DNA of 64,000 bases from Marinobacter daepoensis DSM 16072 (GTDB taxonomy: Bacteria > Pseudomonadota > Gammaproteobacteria > Pseudomonadales > Oleiphilaceae). Location of the stretch: the NCBI RefSeq assembly GCF_000421165.1, contig NZ_ATWI01000011.1, positions 344,637-408,636 on the forward strand, written 5' to 3'. Below are positions 30,103 through 39,499 of the stretch, in pieces (within the stretch, counting starts at the first letter, position 1; each line of letters opens with the position of its first letter). Below the pieces are notes generated by a model, which ran no database searches, had not been told where the DNA came from, and saw nothing but the letters and a program-made list of their open reading frames with translations. Both the position numbers and the translations under genes were made by a program.

Positions 30103-30795
30103 TCAGAAGAACAGCGTGATACCGGAAGACAGCTCAATGTTGTGGGTCAGTTGAGATTCGCGGATCAGGTCGCTGTTGAACATGTGATCCCTGAAGTCGA
30201 TGTGCACCGTCAGCCAGTCCAGCAATACAATCCGGAAGCCGGTACCCAGAGTGGTGGTGAAGTTGCTTTCGCCGCCAAACTCCGTGTTCCCGACCCCGCC
30301 CACAATGTAAAACGCCGAATTGAACGTCAGTGAATCACTGAAAAAGATCTCGCCCGGAAAGATGTTGTAGCCCACCAGAAAGTCATAGTAGCTGTAGTCC
30401 CGATCCTCGCTTGTCAGCAGTCTGACATTGGAGCCGCTGAGTTCCTCGAAGGACGTTAACCCGGCTTCGCTCATGCCAAAGTTAAACTGCAGAAAGAAGT
30501 CTTCCGTGGCGTGAAAGGCCGCGCTGATGCCGTAGAGCGGTTCGGTGCTGAAGTTGTCAATGGACAGCACGCCGGCAAAGGCGCCCACCTCGAAGAACTC
30601 GGTATCAAGATCCGCTTCGCTGATACTGCGTGGGCTGATGTCGGGTTCAATCACCTGCACCGGGGCGTGTGTGGCGGGCTCTTCTGCCTGGGCGGGCGAG
30701 AGGCAGGCCAGAGAGAGCGCGCTGGCGGCCAGTAAGCGACGGTGAGCGATAAGCCGGCGCGTCTTCAGAAGAAAGTGTTCAGCCCTATTTTCCAT
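30103..30795 (-). CDS. Outer-membrane beta-barrel protein, 230 residues
   Basis: A signal peptide (LLAASALSLACLSPAQA) is followed by a run of amphipathic beta strands and a C-terminal Phe-Phe, as expected for an outer-membrane barrel. It resembles the OMP family first noted in myxobacteria that travels with ExbB/ExbD/TPR gene sets; that assignment is from memory and needs a profile search. Its start overlaps the 3' end of the upstream barrel gene by about 30 bases, so the pair is one operon, facing away from the TPR/Exb operon. Confidence 0.8.
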   Translation of the reverse strand: MENRAEHFLLKTRRLIAHRRLLAASALSLACLSPAQAEEPATHAPVQVIEPDISPRSISEADLDTEFFEVGAFAGVLSIDNFSTEPLYGISAAFHATEDFFLQFNFGMSEAGLTSFEELSGSNVRLLTSEDRDYSYYDFLVGYNIFPGEIFFSDSLTFNSAFYIVGGVGNTEFGGESNFTTTLGTGFRIVLLDWLTVHIDFRDHMFNSDLIRESQLTHNIELSSGITLFF

Positions 30796-31517
30796 TCGTT
30801 TAAACCTGTGCTGTCAGAATTGGACGAGACCGAGTACACCCGGTACTCGGCACGGATAAGAAAGTTGCGCCCCACGTAGTAGCCCATACCGCCGCCGAAG
30901 GTGATGCCATCGGCATCGCCGAGCTCACTGAGCAGAACCTTTTGGCGTGCATCAAAGGAAAACTGGCTGACGCCGGCGAGGGCGTAGGGGGTCAGGGCCA
31001 TTCCGTGCAGCGGCTCGATGATCAGATTGGCGCCATAGTAATCACTGGTGACTGACTGGTTATAAATTTTGCCCGCCTCCAGTTCTGCCCCCAGCCATGT
31101 CAGGGGGCGGTAGCCAACGGTCAGGCTGAAGCTGGGTGATTGCTCCAGCTGGCCGGCGGTAAACCCAACCCGCCAGCTGGACTCAAGATACTGGCCGTGG
31201 CCGATTTCCGGCAGGTCTGCCGGAAGCCCTGTTGGTTCCAGAGTTCGGCCAAGTTGTGTTGCTTTGGTCCAGCCGGTCTCTCCGGAGGCTGCGCGCACCT
31301 TGTACCAGTTGGTTTTGCGTTTCAGCAGCTCGACCTCTTCCCCTTTCTCGATCACGTGAAAGATCGGGTAGCCCCGGCCGGGTGCCGTGTGCACCTCGAT
31401 GTACGGGTCGGCCACTTCAAGGGTTGGCGCCTGTTCGTCTGCCTGCAATGCCGGGCTCGTTGCTGAAACGGCCAGAGCAAGGAGAGTCCACCTCAAATGT
31501 AAAATCATGTTAATCAA
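30765..31517 (-). CDS. SH3-like domain plus outer-membrane beta-barrel, 250 residues
   Basis: A signal peptide (WTLLALAVSATSPALQA) leads to a bacterial SH3-like domain (about residues 35-90: YIEVHTAPGRGYPIFHVI, then VRAASGETGWTK), which often binds peptidoglycan. A C-terminal barrel of about 150 residues ends in Phe-Phe. It is a longer paralogue of the following barrel gene. The SH3 part could anchor the barrel to the cell wall. Divergent from the TPR/Exb operon across 328 bp. Confidence 0.8.
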   Translation of the reverse strand: MINMILHLRWTLLALAVSATSPALQADEQAPTLEVADPYIEVHTAPGRGYPIFHVIEKGEEVELLKRKTNWYKVRAASGETGWTKATQLGRTLEPTGLPADLPEIGHGQYLESSWRVGFTAGQLEQSPSFSLTVGYRPLTWLGAELEAGKIYNQSVTSDYYGANLIIEPLHGMALTPYALAGVSQFSFDARQKVLLSELGDADGITFGGGMGYYVGRNFLIRAEYRVYSVSSNSDSTGLNEWKIGLNTFF

Positions 31518-31845
31518 TGTAACCAGATGTTTTTTATGAAAAATTTAAAAATCTTGGGAACTTTGGGGGGAGGTTCGTCGTTAGGCAACTGTCGCTTCGT
31601 GTTTTTGAGATGGAGTGCTCATAAATTGAAGCTGGCGTCAAAAGGTATGTTTCAGAATTGAGAACCTGTGCTAGCGTATTTAACAATATTTGACGTTTGA
31701 ATCATCCAAAAAATGAATCTGACCGCTTTTAAGAACGGCCACTGAAAAGAGCCGGCAAGCATGAGTCAGACGCCCCAAAAGTCAGTCCCCTGAATGTTCA
31801 ACAGACTCGTCGGTCCCCTTGGTCGGTGGCCGGTGAAGGAGCAGG
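31518..31845. promoter_or_regulatory. A/T-rich divergent promoter region of the envelope cluster
   Basis: This 328-bp gap between the two divergent operons is clearly richer in A and T than its surroundings (for example 31520-31560 and 31660-31720), as expected for promoters in both directions. I see no gene, operator repeat or riboswitch in it. Confidence 0.5.
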
Positions 31846-32517
31846 ATGGTGGCGTTTCAAAAGAAAAATGGAACAAGCGGCTTCCCCGGTGTGTTTTCTC
31901 GAGGGTGGATGGCTTGGCTGTTGACGTGTGTTGTGCTGGTTGTCGGGCAGGTGAAAGCCGACGAAGCGGAGAGCGCTGAGCACAAAGCCGGTGCTGAAAT
32001 CGGGGCTGCTCTTGAGCGGATCATCGAGACGCCGTTCTCGGTTCGTGAAAGTCGTGAGCAGGCCCGGCGGGCGGTGAATGAACTGTCCCGGGATATCCAG
32101 TCACTTAAGCAGACGGTGGTCAGTCTGAACAGAGATCTTCGGGTGCTGGAGGAGGATCTGCTGTTCCCGGCAAATACCCGTTTCCACGTGTTCGTGTCGC
32201 TGAACGTTGGCCAGTACTTTGCGCTGGAAGGGGTCGAGGTGCGCCTGGATAACGAGGTGGTGACCAGTTATCTGTACAGCCGCGAAGAGCGTCAGGCGTT
32301 AGCCCGTGGCGGTAAGCATCAGATCTACCTCGGTAACCTGAGCCCGGGGCAGCACACGTTGTCTGCGTTTTTTGTGGGCCTGGGTCCAAACGGGCGTGAA
32401 TACAAACGCGGCAGCAGCCTGAAGTTCACCAAGACCCAGGGGCCCAAGTTTGTCGAGCTTGCGATTGCGGATTCTGAGGCGCGTCAGCAGCCTGAGTTTT
32501 CGGTTCGGGAGTGGTAA
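31846..32517 (+). CDS. Exported coiled-coil protein, first gene of the envelope operon
   Basis: A 223-residue protein with a hydrophobic N-terminal segment (WMAWLLTCVVLVVGQVKA), a coiled coil at about residues 65-105 (QARRAVNELSRDIQSLKQ and on) and a C-terminal beta-rich domain (FHVFVSLNVGQYFALEGV to the end). I recognise no named family. GGAGCAGG precedes the ATG. The next gene begins three bases after the stop, so it is in the same operon as the TPR and Exb proteins and probably acts in the periplasm with them. Confidence 0.75.
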   Translation: MVAFQKKNGTSGFPGVFSRGWMAWLLTCVVLVVGQVKADEAESAEHKAGAEIGAALERIIETPFSVRESREQARRAVNELSRDIQSLKQTVVSLNRDLRVLEEDLLFPANTRFHVFVSLNVGQYFALEGVEVRLDNEVVTSYLYSREERQALARGGKHQIYLGNLSPGQHTLSAFFVGLGPNGREYKRGSSLKFTKTQGPKFVELAIADSEARQQPEFSVREW

Positions 32518-32520
32518 GGC

Positions 32521-34269
32521 ATGTGGCTCCGGTGGTCTTCCTCGCAGATACGATGTCTTTGGGTGTTGGTGGTGCTGATGTTGCCCCTTGCCACCACGGC
32601 CAAAGGCGATGAAACCGAAGCTCGGGACCTGAAATACGGTGCCGTTCTGTTCCAGTATTTTCAGCAGAATTACTTCGAAACCCTGGTGGAGTACGCCTGG
32701 GCTGAAGAGCACGGCGGTATTGCCAACCATGGAACGTATCCCGAGCTGCTTAAGGGTGGGGTGAGTTTGTCCTATGGGTTGGACGAGCAGGCCGAGGGTA
32801 TTTTTGACCGGCTGGCTGACAGCAACCTGAGCGAGCCGGTGCGCAACCGGGCGAGGTTCTACCTTGGCAAGATGCAGTACCTGAGAGGGGAGACGGCAAC
32901 CGCGGCCCGAAACCTCAATCAGATTCAGGGCAGGATGCCAGCTCAGGTGGATGCTGAATATCGGTATCTGGCGGCGCTGGTCAATGTGAAGCTGGGCTAT
33001 CTTGACGCCGGAAAAAACGTAGCGGAAAGCATTCAGCCTGGCAGCCCCTTTGCGCCTTATTTTTACTTCAACCTTGCGATATCGCTGGAACGGCAGGGGC
33101 GAACGGCGGACGCCGTTGAGTCTCTGGAACGCGTTCTGGCTTTCGACGATGGCTCTGCGGAACGGCAGCGACTGGCTGATCGTGCCCGGATGGCGCTGGC
33201 GCATCTCTATGCCAGCCACGATGACATGCCGAACGCGGGGCTGCAGCTCGCGAATATCAATACCCGTGGAGCCTACTCCAATCGGGGGCTGTTGGGGGCG
33301 AGCTGGCTGGCCATCAATGCGGGCGACTATCGACAGGCGCTGGCTCCGCTGGATGTGCTGACAAGCCGGTCGGTAGCTTTGCCGGAGGTGCAGGAAGCCA
33401 TTCTGCTGCGGCCGCATGTGTATGAGCGTCTTGGGCTGGAGGGCCGGGCAGCCAGGGGCTTTATTAACGCAGACCATCGGTTCCGCCATACCCTCAGGCA
33501 ACTGACAGAGGCCCGGGAAACTCTGGCCCAGGCCGATGTGCTTGAGCTCTTCGTTCGCAATCTCGAGGACGTCCTCGATCAAAGCGACTGGTTTGGACAA
33601 GCGCCATCGGTAGCGGTGAATCGCCTTTCTCCTTTTCTGGTTGAGCTGATGTCTGAGCACACCTTTCAGTCGGTTCTTAAAGACCTGAGAGATCTGTATG
33701 CCATCCGTAACAACCTCAAGCGTTGGCAAAACCGCCGCTCGGATTTCAGCACGATTCTGGCGGCCCGGGTGGGCAAGCGCGATGGCGCCAGCCAGGAGGA
33801 TCGTCTTTTTGAGATACAGAGCCGGATGGCGGTTCTGCAGCAGGAGCGCCAGCGTTTGGCGGAACAGTTGGCCGCGCAGCCGGCTGATGAGCGGGAAAAA
33901 CTCGCCTGGCTGCAAGACGACCTGAACTTCGAGTTGGCGCGGGCTGAAGCCGCTTTGTCGGCGCTTCAGGGCAGTAAAAGCCTTTCCAGTAATGCTTATT
34001 TTGAACAGGAAGTGAACGGAATGATGGCTTCAGTGGCGGCAGAGCTTGTCCGGACCGACGGGCTGATAAAACGCCTGGAGGACGTGATGCTGGCCTTGGT
34101 AACCACTGAACTCAATATTCATCAGGGCCGGCTTGAGCAATATCAGGTTGAGGCACAACTGGCGAAGGTGCGCATTCTGGACCGATCGCTGCAAACGCTC
34201 GAACCTGAGGATGACGCAGCGGCAGGCACCGGGGCCGGGCAGGAGGGCGATCATGATGAAGCGATCTAG
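32521..34269 (+). CDS. Exported TPR-repeat protein, 582 residues
   Basis: A signal peptide (LWVLVVLMLPLATTAKG) is followed by several helix-turn-helix TPR-like repeats through about residue 330 (ARFYLGKMQYLRGETATAAR, YFNLAISLERQGRTADAVES). A long helical, coiled-coil region lies at about 420-560. It likely scaffolds partners in the periplasm. Its stop overlaps the start of the next gene by 17 bases, so the two are made together. Proteins of this shape accompany gliding-motility-like Exb systems, but its partner is not known. Confidence 0.78.
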   Translation: MWLRWSSSQIRCLWVLVVLMLPLATTAKGDETEARDLKYGAVLFQYFQQNYFETLVEYAWAEEHGGIANHGTYPELLKGGVSLSYGLDEQAEGIFDRLADSNLSEPVRNRARFYLGKMQYLRGETATAARNLNQIQGRMPAQVDAEYRYLAALVNVKLGYLDAGKNVAESIQPGSPFAPYFYFNLAISLERQGRTADAVESLERVLAFDDGSAERQRLADRARMALAHLYASHDDMPNAGLQLANINTRGAYSNRGLLGASWLAINAGDYRQALAPLDVLTSRSVALPEVQEAILLRPHVYERLGLEGRAARGFINADHRFRHTLRQLTEARETLAQADVLELFVRNLEDVLDQSDWFGQAPSVAVNRLSPFLVELMSEHTFQSVLKDLRDLYAIRNNLKRWQNRRSDFSTILAARVGKRDGASQEDRLFEIQSRMAVLQQERQRLAEQLAAQPADEREKLAWLQDDLNFELARAEAALSALQGSKSLSSNAYFEQEVNGMMASVAAELVRTDGLIKRLEDVMLALVTTELNIHQGRLEQYQVEAQLAKVRILDRSLQTLEPEDDAAAGTGAGQEGDHDEAI

Positions 34270-37105
34270 TCTTCTGTTGTTCGGGGTTCTGGTCAGTGGC
34301 TGTGGGGCATTCCAGGGGCCGTCTACGATTGCCGGTCTTCAGAAGGATCGGAGCCCGCTGGAGGATGTTCCACTGCCCAGGGTGATGCACGAGGATGTCC
34401 GGCGCGAGTATCAGGAACTGCTGAAAACCATCGAAGACCGGCGCTTGTATGAACAGATCGAACGCCGCATTGCCAGCGTTCATATGCTCGAAGGCGATTA
34501 CGACCAGTTGCGTGGGGCTCTGCCCGGTGACGACGGGTACTTCCCTGAGGCGATTTCGGCCTACCACCAGTTGCTGAGCAAGTATCCGGATTCTGAGCGT
34601 AACGCGGAGGCCATGTATCAGTTGGCCAAAGCCTATGATCTCGATGGCCGGGACCAGGATGCCAAGGTGGTGCTGGAAGACTTTATCATTCAGCACCCCC
34701 ATTCAAAGCGCCTGGCGGAGGTCTATTTCCGCAAGGGCGATATCCACTTCCGTCATGAAGAATACGAAGAGGCGGAACAGGCTTACCGTGCTGTGGTTGC
34801 CATCGGGGACGAATCGCCGTTCCTGAATAATTCCTGGTACTTGCTGGGCTGGTCGCAGTACAAATTGTCGGACTATGACCAGAGCCTGTTGTCGTTTTCC
34901 CGGGTACTGGATCGCCTGGTACCAGGGGATGGCAAAGTGGAAGCTCTGGACAAGGTCAACCGGTCGCTGGTGGATGACACCTTACGCATCATGAGTGTCG
35001 GCCTGGCCTATGCCGGTGGCGCCAGCAAGATCGATGCGATGTTCGCCAACCGTCCGGAGGCAGGAAAGTACACCTGGATCCTGTACTCCAGTCTGGGTCA
35101 GCATTATCTCGAAAAGGAACGATACGAAGATTCGGCCTCCTCGTTCCGGGCTTTCGTTGCTCAGAATCCGGATTCTGAGCGCGCGCCGGAAATGCACGCC
35201 GAGATGATCCGGGCCTACGTCGACGGCGAGTTCTCGCAGCAGGTGCTTCCGGAGAAGGAGAACTACGTGCGTCGCTATGGCGTGGGCTCTGAGTTCTGGC
35301 AAAGCAAGCCTGCGGATCTCAAGGCGAAAGTCATCCCGAACCTGAAACTCTACATTGATGAACTGGCGCGTCATTACCATGCGACGGGGCAGCGCCTGAC
35401 CCGGGAGCTTGCCGATGGTTCGTTGAAAAACGGTGCGGTGGCAGCCACTGAGGCTCATCGACTGACCAGCTTCCTGAAGGCAGCCCAGTTCTACGGTGAG
35501 TTTGAGGAAACCTTCCCGAACGATCCGAAAGTGCCGGAAATGGTGTACATGCGCGCCGAAGCCGCGTTTGACGGTGGTGATTACTCAACGGCCATTACTC
35601 ACTACGAGCGCACGGCCTATGAGTTCAGGAACCCGGAGTTCGGCGCAGATTCCGGTTATGCCGCCATCATTGCCTATCAGAAAGAAGCCGAACGGCTCAT
35701 GGGCAGCACCGGGGAGAACAGCGATCGCCTTCGTGACTGGCGCAGCAAAGGGGTGGAAAGCCAGCTGCGCTTTGTTCAGACCTTCCGGGATGATGAGCGT
35801 TCGGGTGCTGTGCTGGCAAAAATCTCGGAAGAGCTGTTTGCCCTTGGGCGCTATGAGAAGGCGCTGGAGGTGGCGACGGGCATTGTCAGTGGCACCGGGG
35901 CGGTGGACCGGGAACTCAATCGTACCGCCTGGGGGGTGATTGCACACAGCCAGTATGAGCTGGGCGACTTCGCTGCGGCGGAGAACGGCTACCGGAGCCA
36001 GCTGCAGTACATCGATATCCGCGATGCGGATCATCAAGCCGTTACAGAGCGCATGGCGGTCACCATCTACAAGCAGGGCGAGCAGGCGTTGGCGGTGTCT
36101 GATCTTCAGGGGGCGGTCGATCAGTTCTTGCGGATTAAAACCGTGGCTCCAGACACCGATGTCCGGGTGATCGCCCAGTTTGATGCAGCAACGCATTTGA
36201 TGACGCTGGAGGAGTGGGACCCGGCGCTTGCGGAAATGCTTGAGTTGCGTCGACGGTTCCCTCACCACAAGTTGGCTACGGACCTGTCCCAGAAGATTGC
36301 CTGGGCTTATGAACAGGATGAGCAATGGCTGCAGGCAGCGACCGAGTACGAGCAGCTTTATCGCACCGACCAACGTGCGGATGTCCGCCGGGATGCTCTG
36401 TTCCTGGCCGCGGAGCTGTTCGAGAAAGCGGGTGATGACGCGCAGGCTCTGGCCTATTTCAAGAAATGGGCCTTCGATTACGAAGAGCCGTTTGATACCC
36501 GGATGGAAGCCCGTTATCACGTGGCGGACCTTTATGAGCGGATGGAGGATTATCACCGCCATCTGTATTGGTTGCGTCGGGTGATTGATGGCCACAACAA
36601 AGCGCCGGATGACTGGAAAACCGAGCGTTCGCAGTGGCTGGCCGCCTGGGCGAACAACAAATATGGGGACTACTGGCGGATTGAATTTGATCGCGTGCGC
36701 CTGAAACACCCATTAAACAGCAGCATCCCACGCAAGAACGAGAAGCTGAAGAACGCACTTGATCGATACCAGAAAGCCGCTGCGTATGGCGTGATGGATC
36801 AGACCACCCGGGCGACCTTCAATATTGCAGACCTCTACGGCCAGTTCGCCCGTGAATTGATGGATGCACCGCGACCGGGGGGGCTCAGTCAGTTGGAAGC
36901 CATGCAGTACGAACTGGTTCTGGAAGAGGAAGCCATTCCATTTGAAGACCTGGCGATTGAAGTTCATCAGGCCAATATCGAGCGCTCATGGAGCGGCACA
37001 TTTAATCCATGGATCGAGCGCAGCTTTGAGGCAATGGCCAAGCTGAACCCAGCCCGGTTCGACAAGCAGGAAGTTGAGGTGGCTTATGGCGATGGTATCC
37101 GGTAA
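34253..37105 (+). CDS. Large TPR lipoprotein, 950 residues
   Basis: A lipoprotein signal (LLLFGVLVSGCG, acylated Cys near residue 17) precedes many tandem TPR repeats along the whole length, such as PEAISAYHQLLSKYPDSERN, EAMYQLAKAYDLDGRDQDAK and YFRKGDIHFRHEEYEEAEQA. The repeat style resembles YbgF/CpoB and BamD-type TPRs. AGGAGGGCGATC sets the start at 34253. The stop overlaps the next gene by 20 bases. It is likely a periplasm-facing scaffold of the outer or inner membrane. Confidence 0.85.
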   Translation: MMKRSSLLLFGVLVSGCGAFQGPSTIAGLQKDRSPLEDVPLPRVMHEDVRREYQELLKTIEDRRLYEQIERRIASVHMLEGDYDQLRGALPGDDGYFPEAISAYHQLLSKYPDSERNAEAMYQLAKAYDLDGRDQDAKVVLEDFIIQHPHSKRLAEVYFRKGDIHFRHEEYEEAEQAYRAVVAIGDESPFLNNSWYLLGWSQYKLSDYDQSLLSFSRVLDRLVPGDGKVEALDKVNRSLVDDTLRIMSVGLAYAGGASKIDAMFANRPEAGKYTWILYSSLGQHYLEKERYEDSASSFRAFVAQNPDSERAPEMHAEMIRAYVDGEFSQQVLPEKENYVRRYGVGSEFWQSKPADLKAKVIPNLKLYIDELARHYHATGQRLTRELADGSLKNGAVAATEAHRLTSFLKAAQFYGEFEETFPNDPKVPEMVYMRAEAAFDGGDYSTAITHYERTAYEFRNPEFGADSGYAAIIAYQKEAERLMGSTGENSDRLRDWRSKGVESQLRFVQTFRDDERSGAVLAKISEELFALGRYEKALEVATGIVSGTGAVDRELNRTAWGVIAHSQYELGDFAAAENGYRSQLQYIDIRDADHQAVTERMAVTIYKQGEQALAVSDLQGAVDQFLRIKTVAPDTDVRVIAQFDAATHLMTLEEWDPALAEMLELRRRFPHHKLATDLSQKIAWAYEQDEQWLQAATEYEQLYRTDQRADVRRDALFLAAELFEKAGDDAQALAYFKKWAFDYEEPFDTRMEARYHVADLYERMEDYHRHLYWLRRVIDGHNKAPDDWKTERSQWLAAWANNKYGDYWRIEFDRVRLKHPLNSSIPRKNEKLKNALDRYQKAAAYGVMDQTTRATFNIADLYGQFARELMDAPRPGGLSQLEAMQYELVLEEEAIPFEDLAIEVHQANIERSWSGTFNPWIERSFEAMAKLNPARFDKQEVEVAYGDGIR

Positions 37106-37937
37106 CGCGTTTCGTTCCTCAGTCTTGCTGACGTTGATGGTTCTCTCCGGATGTGGAGCGGTGCTTCCGATGAGCCCCGCTGACACGGCAACCGACGGGG
37201 TGAACTCAGGGGCATCGGAAGAACACCTCAACACTGTGAGGGGTGACGGCAAAGCCTATCTCCCGAAACAGGCCTACAGCGCCCAGGGCCAAAAGATTCC
37301 CTATGTGCCGTCGCCGAATCCATACACCCGGGAAGCTGCCCCGGTGGCGGCGGAAGCGCGGGCGGCATTTCTCGATGCCCAGGCGTTGATGGCATCGGGT
37401 GATTTCCGTATGGCTCGTAAGGGGTTCTGGGCCATGACCAAGGCTTATCCCGGACTGTCCGGGCCCTGGGTGAAGCTGGCGGCGCTGGCCGAGCGACGGG
37501 AAAAGCCGGAGAAAGCTCGTGAGTACTATCAGAAAGCGTTGGCTGTTAACCCGTCCAATGTGAACGCCTACCTGGAACAGGCGGTCTTTGAGCGGCGCCA
37601 GGGCGAATTCGCCCGCGCAAGGGCGGCCTATCTCGCGGCTCTGGAGCAGTGGAAGGACTTTCCGGAGGCGCACCTCAACCTGGCCATTCTCTATGACCTT
37701 TACATGAATCAGCCGGAGCAGGCTCAACCCCATTATGAGGCCTACCACTTCCTTCGGGGAGAGGACGATGTGCGGGTTGCGGACTGGTTGATCGAGATCC
37801 GTCGCCGTACCGGCATTGAGACCAGCTTCATTGATAACCCGCCCTCTGTTCCGGAATTGCCGGATGCCCCGGCGGGCCAGACTGCCCAGAGTGAAGGCCC
37901 ACAGGCTTCCTCCGATTCATCGAAAGAACAGGGCTAG
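37086..37937 (+). CDS. TPR lipoprotein, 283 residues
   Basis: A lipobox (LMVLSGCG) lies near residue 20. About three TPR repeats follow at residues 95-220 (LAALAERREKPEKAREYYQK, VNAYLEQAVFERRQGEFARA, LNLAILYDLYMNQPEQAQ), then a polar Ser/Pro/Ala-rich tail. GAGGTGG precedes the ATG inside the end of the preceding gene. It is the third TPR protein in a row. Confidence 0.83.
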   Translation: MAMVSGNAFRSSVLLTLMVLSGCGAVLPMSPADTATDGVNSGASEEHLNTVRGDGKAYLPKQAYSAQGQKIPYVPSPNPYTREAAPVAAEARAAFLDAQALMASGDFRMARKGFWAMTKAYPGLSGPWVKLAALAERREKPEKAREYYQKALAVNPSNVNAYLEQAVFERRQGEFARARAAYLAALEQWKDFPEAHLNLAILYDLYMNQPEQAQPHYEAYHFLRGEDDVRVADWLIEIRRRTGIETSFIDNPPSVPELPDAPAGQTAQSEGPQASSDSSKEQG

Positions 37938-37940
37938 GAC

Positions 37941-38249
37941 ATGTCTGATCACATCACACGCCAGCTTGCTGCGCTGACGCTGACCGGTTTATTCGCTATC
38001 GCTGCAGGTGCCGAAGAGGCCGTCGATCTCGAAAGTACGTTTGTAGGTGATAAAGAGCAGCCGTCGGTGAGTTACTTCATCCCCTGGAAGCCGCCGGAGG
38101 GCCCCGAAAACCTGTACCGCTCGATTACGTCTGTATCCGGGCGGGTATTTGAAGTGGTGGATCGGGACGTGCACGCCCGATCCATGCGCTTCTACGACGA
38201 ACTTTCCCTCGAGGACCCGGTTGGGGTCTCAGGGCAAGACCCCAACTGA
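37941..38249 (+). CDS. Small exported protein of the envelope operon
   Basis: A 102-residue protein with a signal peptide (LAALTLTGLFAIAAGA, cut near AGA-EE) and a short acidic mature part with no Cys and no known motif. It starts three bases after the preceding stop and lies 34 bases before the ExbB-like gene, so it is clearly part of the operon. Function unknown. Confidence 0.7.
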   Translation: MSDHITRQLAALTLTGLFAIAAGAEEAVDLESTFVGDKEQPSVSYFIPWKPPEGPENLYRSITSVSGRVFEVVDRDVHARSMRFYDELSLEDPVGVSGQDPN

Positions 38250-38283
38250 CGAACCAAGAACAGAACTGTCTGGAGAACCACCC

Positions 38284-38949
38284 ATGAATGTCTACACAAG
38301 CATTGTTTCTTTTTTTCAGGAAGGCGGCGCCTTCATGTTCCCCATTGCCTTGGTACTGATCATCGGTCTGGCGATTGCCGTTGAACGCTGGTTGTTCCTG
38401 AAGCGGGCGTACCGCAGCAACCGGGCGGCCTACAGTGAGTTGCTGCCGCTGATGAATGAGAACAAGTTTGAGCAGGCAGAGAAGGCCGCAGAGTCCGGTT
38501 CTTCTGCCATCGCCCGACTGATTGCGGTTGGCCTGGACACCATGCGTGCTTCGCCCCGTCGTGATGACATTCATGCCGCCATGCAGGAAGGTGTGATGGA
38601 GAGCATTCCACGGCTAGCCAAGCGCACGAACTATCTGTCGATCCTGGCGAATGTCTCCACGCTGTTGGGGCTGCTTGGCACCATCATTGGTCTGATCGCC
38701 GCCTTTACCGCGGTTGCCAATGCCGATCCGGCCGATAAGGCGACCCTGTTGTCGCAGTCCATCTCGGTGGCCATGAACACCACCGCTTTCGGTCTGATTG
38801 CCGCTATTCCGCTGCTCCTGATCCACTCTCTGTTGCAGAGCAAGACCCTGGAAATTGTCGAAAGCATTGAAATGGCGGGCGTTAAGGCGCTGAACACCAT
38901 TGTTCGGAGCAATCGCAGCTCTGTTAACACGCGCGCTTCGGACGCCTGA
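38284..38949 (+). CDS. ExbB/TolQ/MotA-family proton-channel protein
   Basis: A 221-residue inner-membrane protein with three membrane segments: residues 14-35, 118-140 (LLGLLGTIIGLIAAF) and 160-182 (ISVAMNTTAFGLIAAIPLLL). It has the conserved Thr/Pro positions of the ExbB family and the usual cytoplasmic loop. ExbB pentamers surround ExbD and use the proton gradient to drive an envelope partner. It is followed by two ExbD-like genes and a TonB-like gene. Confidence 0.92.
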   Translation: MNVYTSIVSFFQEGGAFMFPIALVLIIGLAIAVERWLFLKRAYRSNRAAYSELLPLMNENKFEQAEKAAESGSSAIARLIAVGLDTMRASPRRDDIHAAMQEGVMESIPRLAKRTNYLSILANVSTLLGLLGTIIGLIAAFTAVANADPADKATLLSQSISVAMNTTAFGLIAAIPLLLIHSLLQSKTLEIVESIEMAGVKALNTIVRSNRSSVNTRASDA

Positions 38950-38968
38950 TCACAGCGGGTAATTCGAT

Positions 38969-39499
38969 ATGTTTGTAAAACGAAGAGAGCTGGAAGAAGC
39001 AGACATCGACATAACGGCCTTCATGAATCTGATGATTGTGCTGGTGCCGGTTTTGCTGATGAGCATGGTGTTTAACCATATCTCTATTCTGGAACTCAAC
39101 CTGCCCGACCTGACTGGCGCCCAGACGGCCAGTGCCGAAGAAAACCGGCAGTTGGAAGTGGTGGTCAGGGAATCCGGAATCGAGGTCTATTTTCCCAGTG
39201 GCCGTTTGGTGAAGCGGATTGACCAGCTTGAACCAGAGGAAGAGGGCGAAGAGTCGCGTCACGACTTCAGGACCCTGTCGACGGTGCTTCAGGACATTAA
39301 GCGTCAGTTGGCGGCCAAGAGCATTGCCAAGAGCGATGCACTGCTGTTGTCCGAACCCGGTGTGACCTACCAGGCTCTGGTGTCCACGATGGATACGTTG
39401 CGAGTCGCGAAGACCGTGGTGGTGGCCGATGTGGTGGAAGTGCAGCTGTTCCCGGACATTTCTCTGGGCGATGCACCGGCTAAGGGAGGTAAGTCATGA
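38969..39499 (+). CDS. ExbD/TolR-like protein with Asn in place of the channel Asp
   Basis: A 176-residue protein with one N-terminal membrane segment and a periplasmic domain. In ExbD and TolR the segment carries an essential Asp (PFIDVM or PLLDVL). Here the matching position reads AFMNLM, putting Asn at residue 20. Asp12 and Asp14 lie just before the membrane. This suggests a non-proton-carrying partner in a mixed dimer with the next gene, which keeps the Asp. The stop overlaps the next start (ATGA). Confidence 0.88.
   Translation: MFVKRRELEEADIDITAFMNLMIVLVPVLLMSMVFNHISILELNLPDLTGAQTASAEENRQLEVVVRESGIEVYFPSGRLVKRIDQLEPEEEGEESRHDFRTLSTVLQDIKRQLAAKSIAKSDALLLSEPGVTYQALVSTMDTLRVAKTVVVADVVEVQLFPDISLGDAPAKGGKS

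Noticed and set aside
28545..30137. A long minus-strand frame opposite mqo (about 530 codons).
   Set aside because: It is an antisense shadow of a well-supported enzyme and crosses a strong terminator.
32299..33915. A long minus-strand frame opposite the 582-residue TPR gene.
   Set aside because: No recognisable domain; the plus strand has signal peptide, repeats and coupled neighbours.
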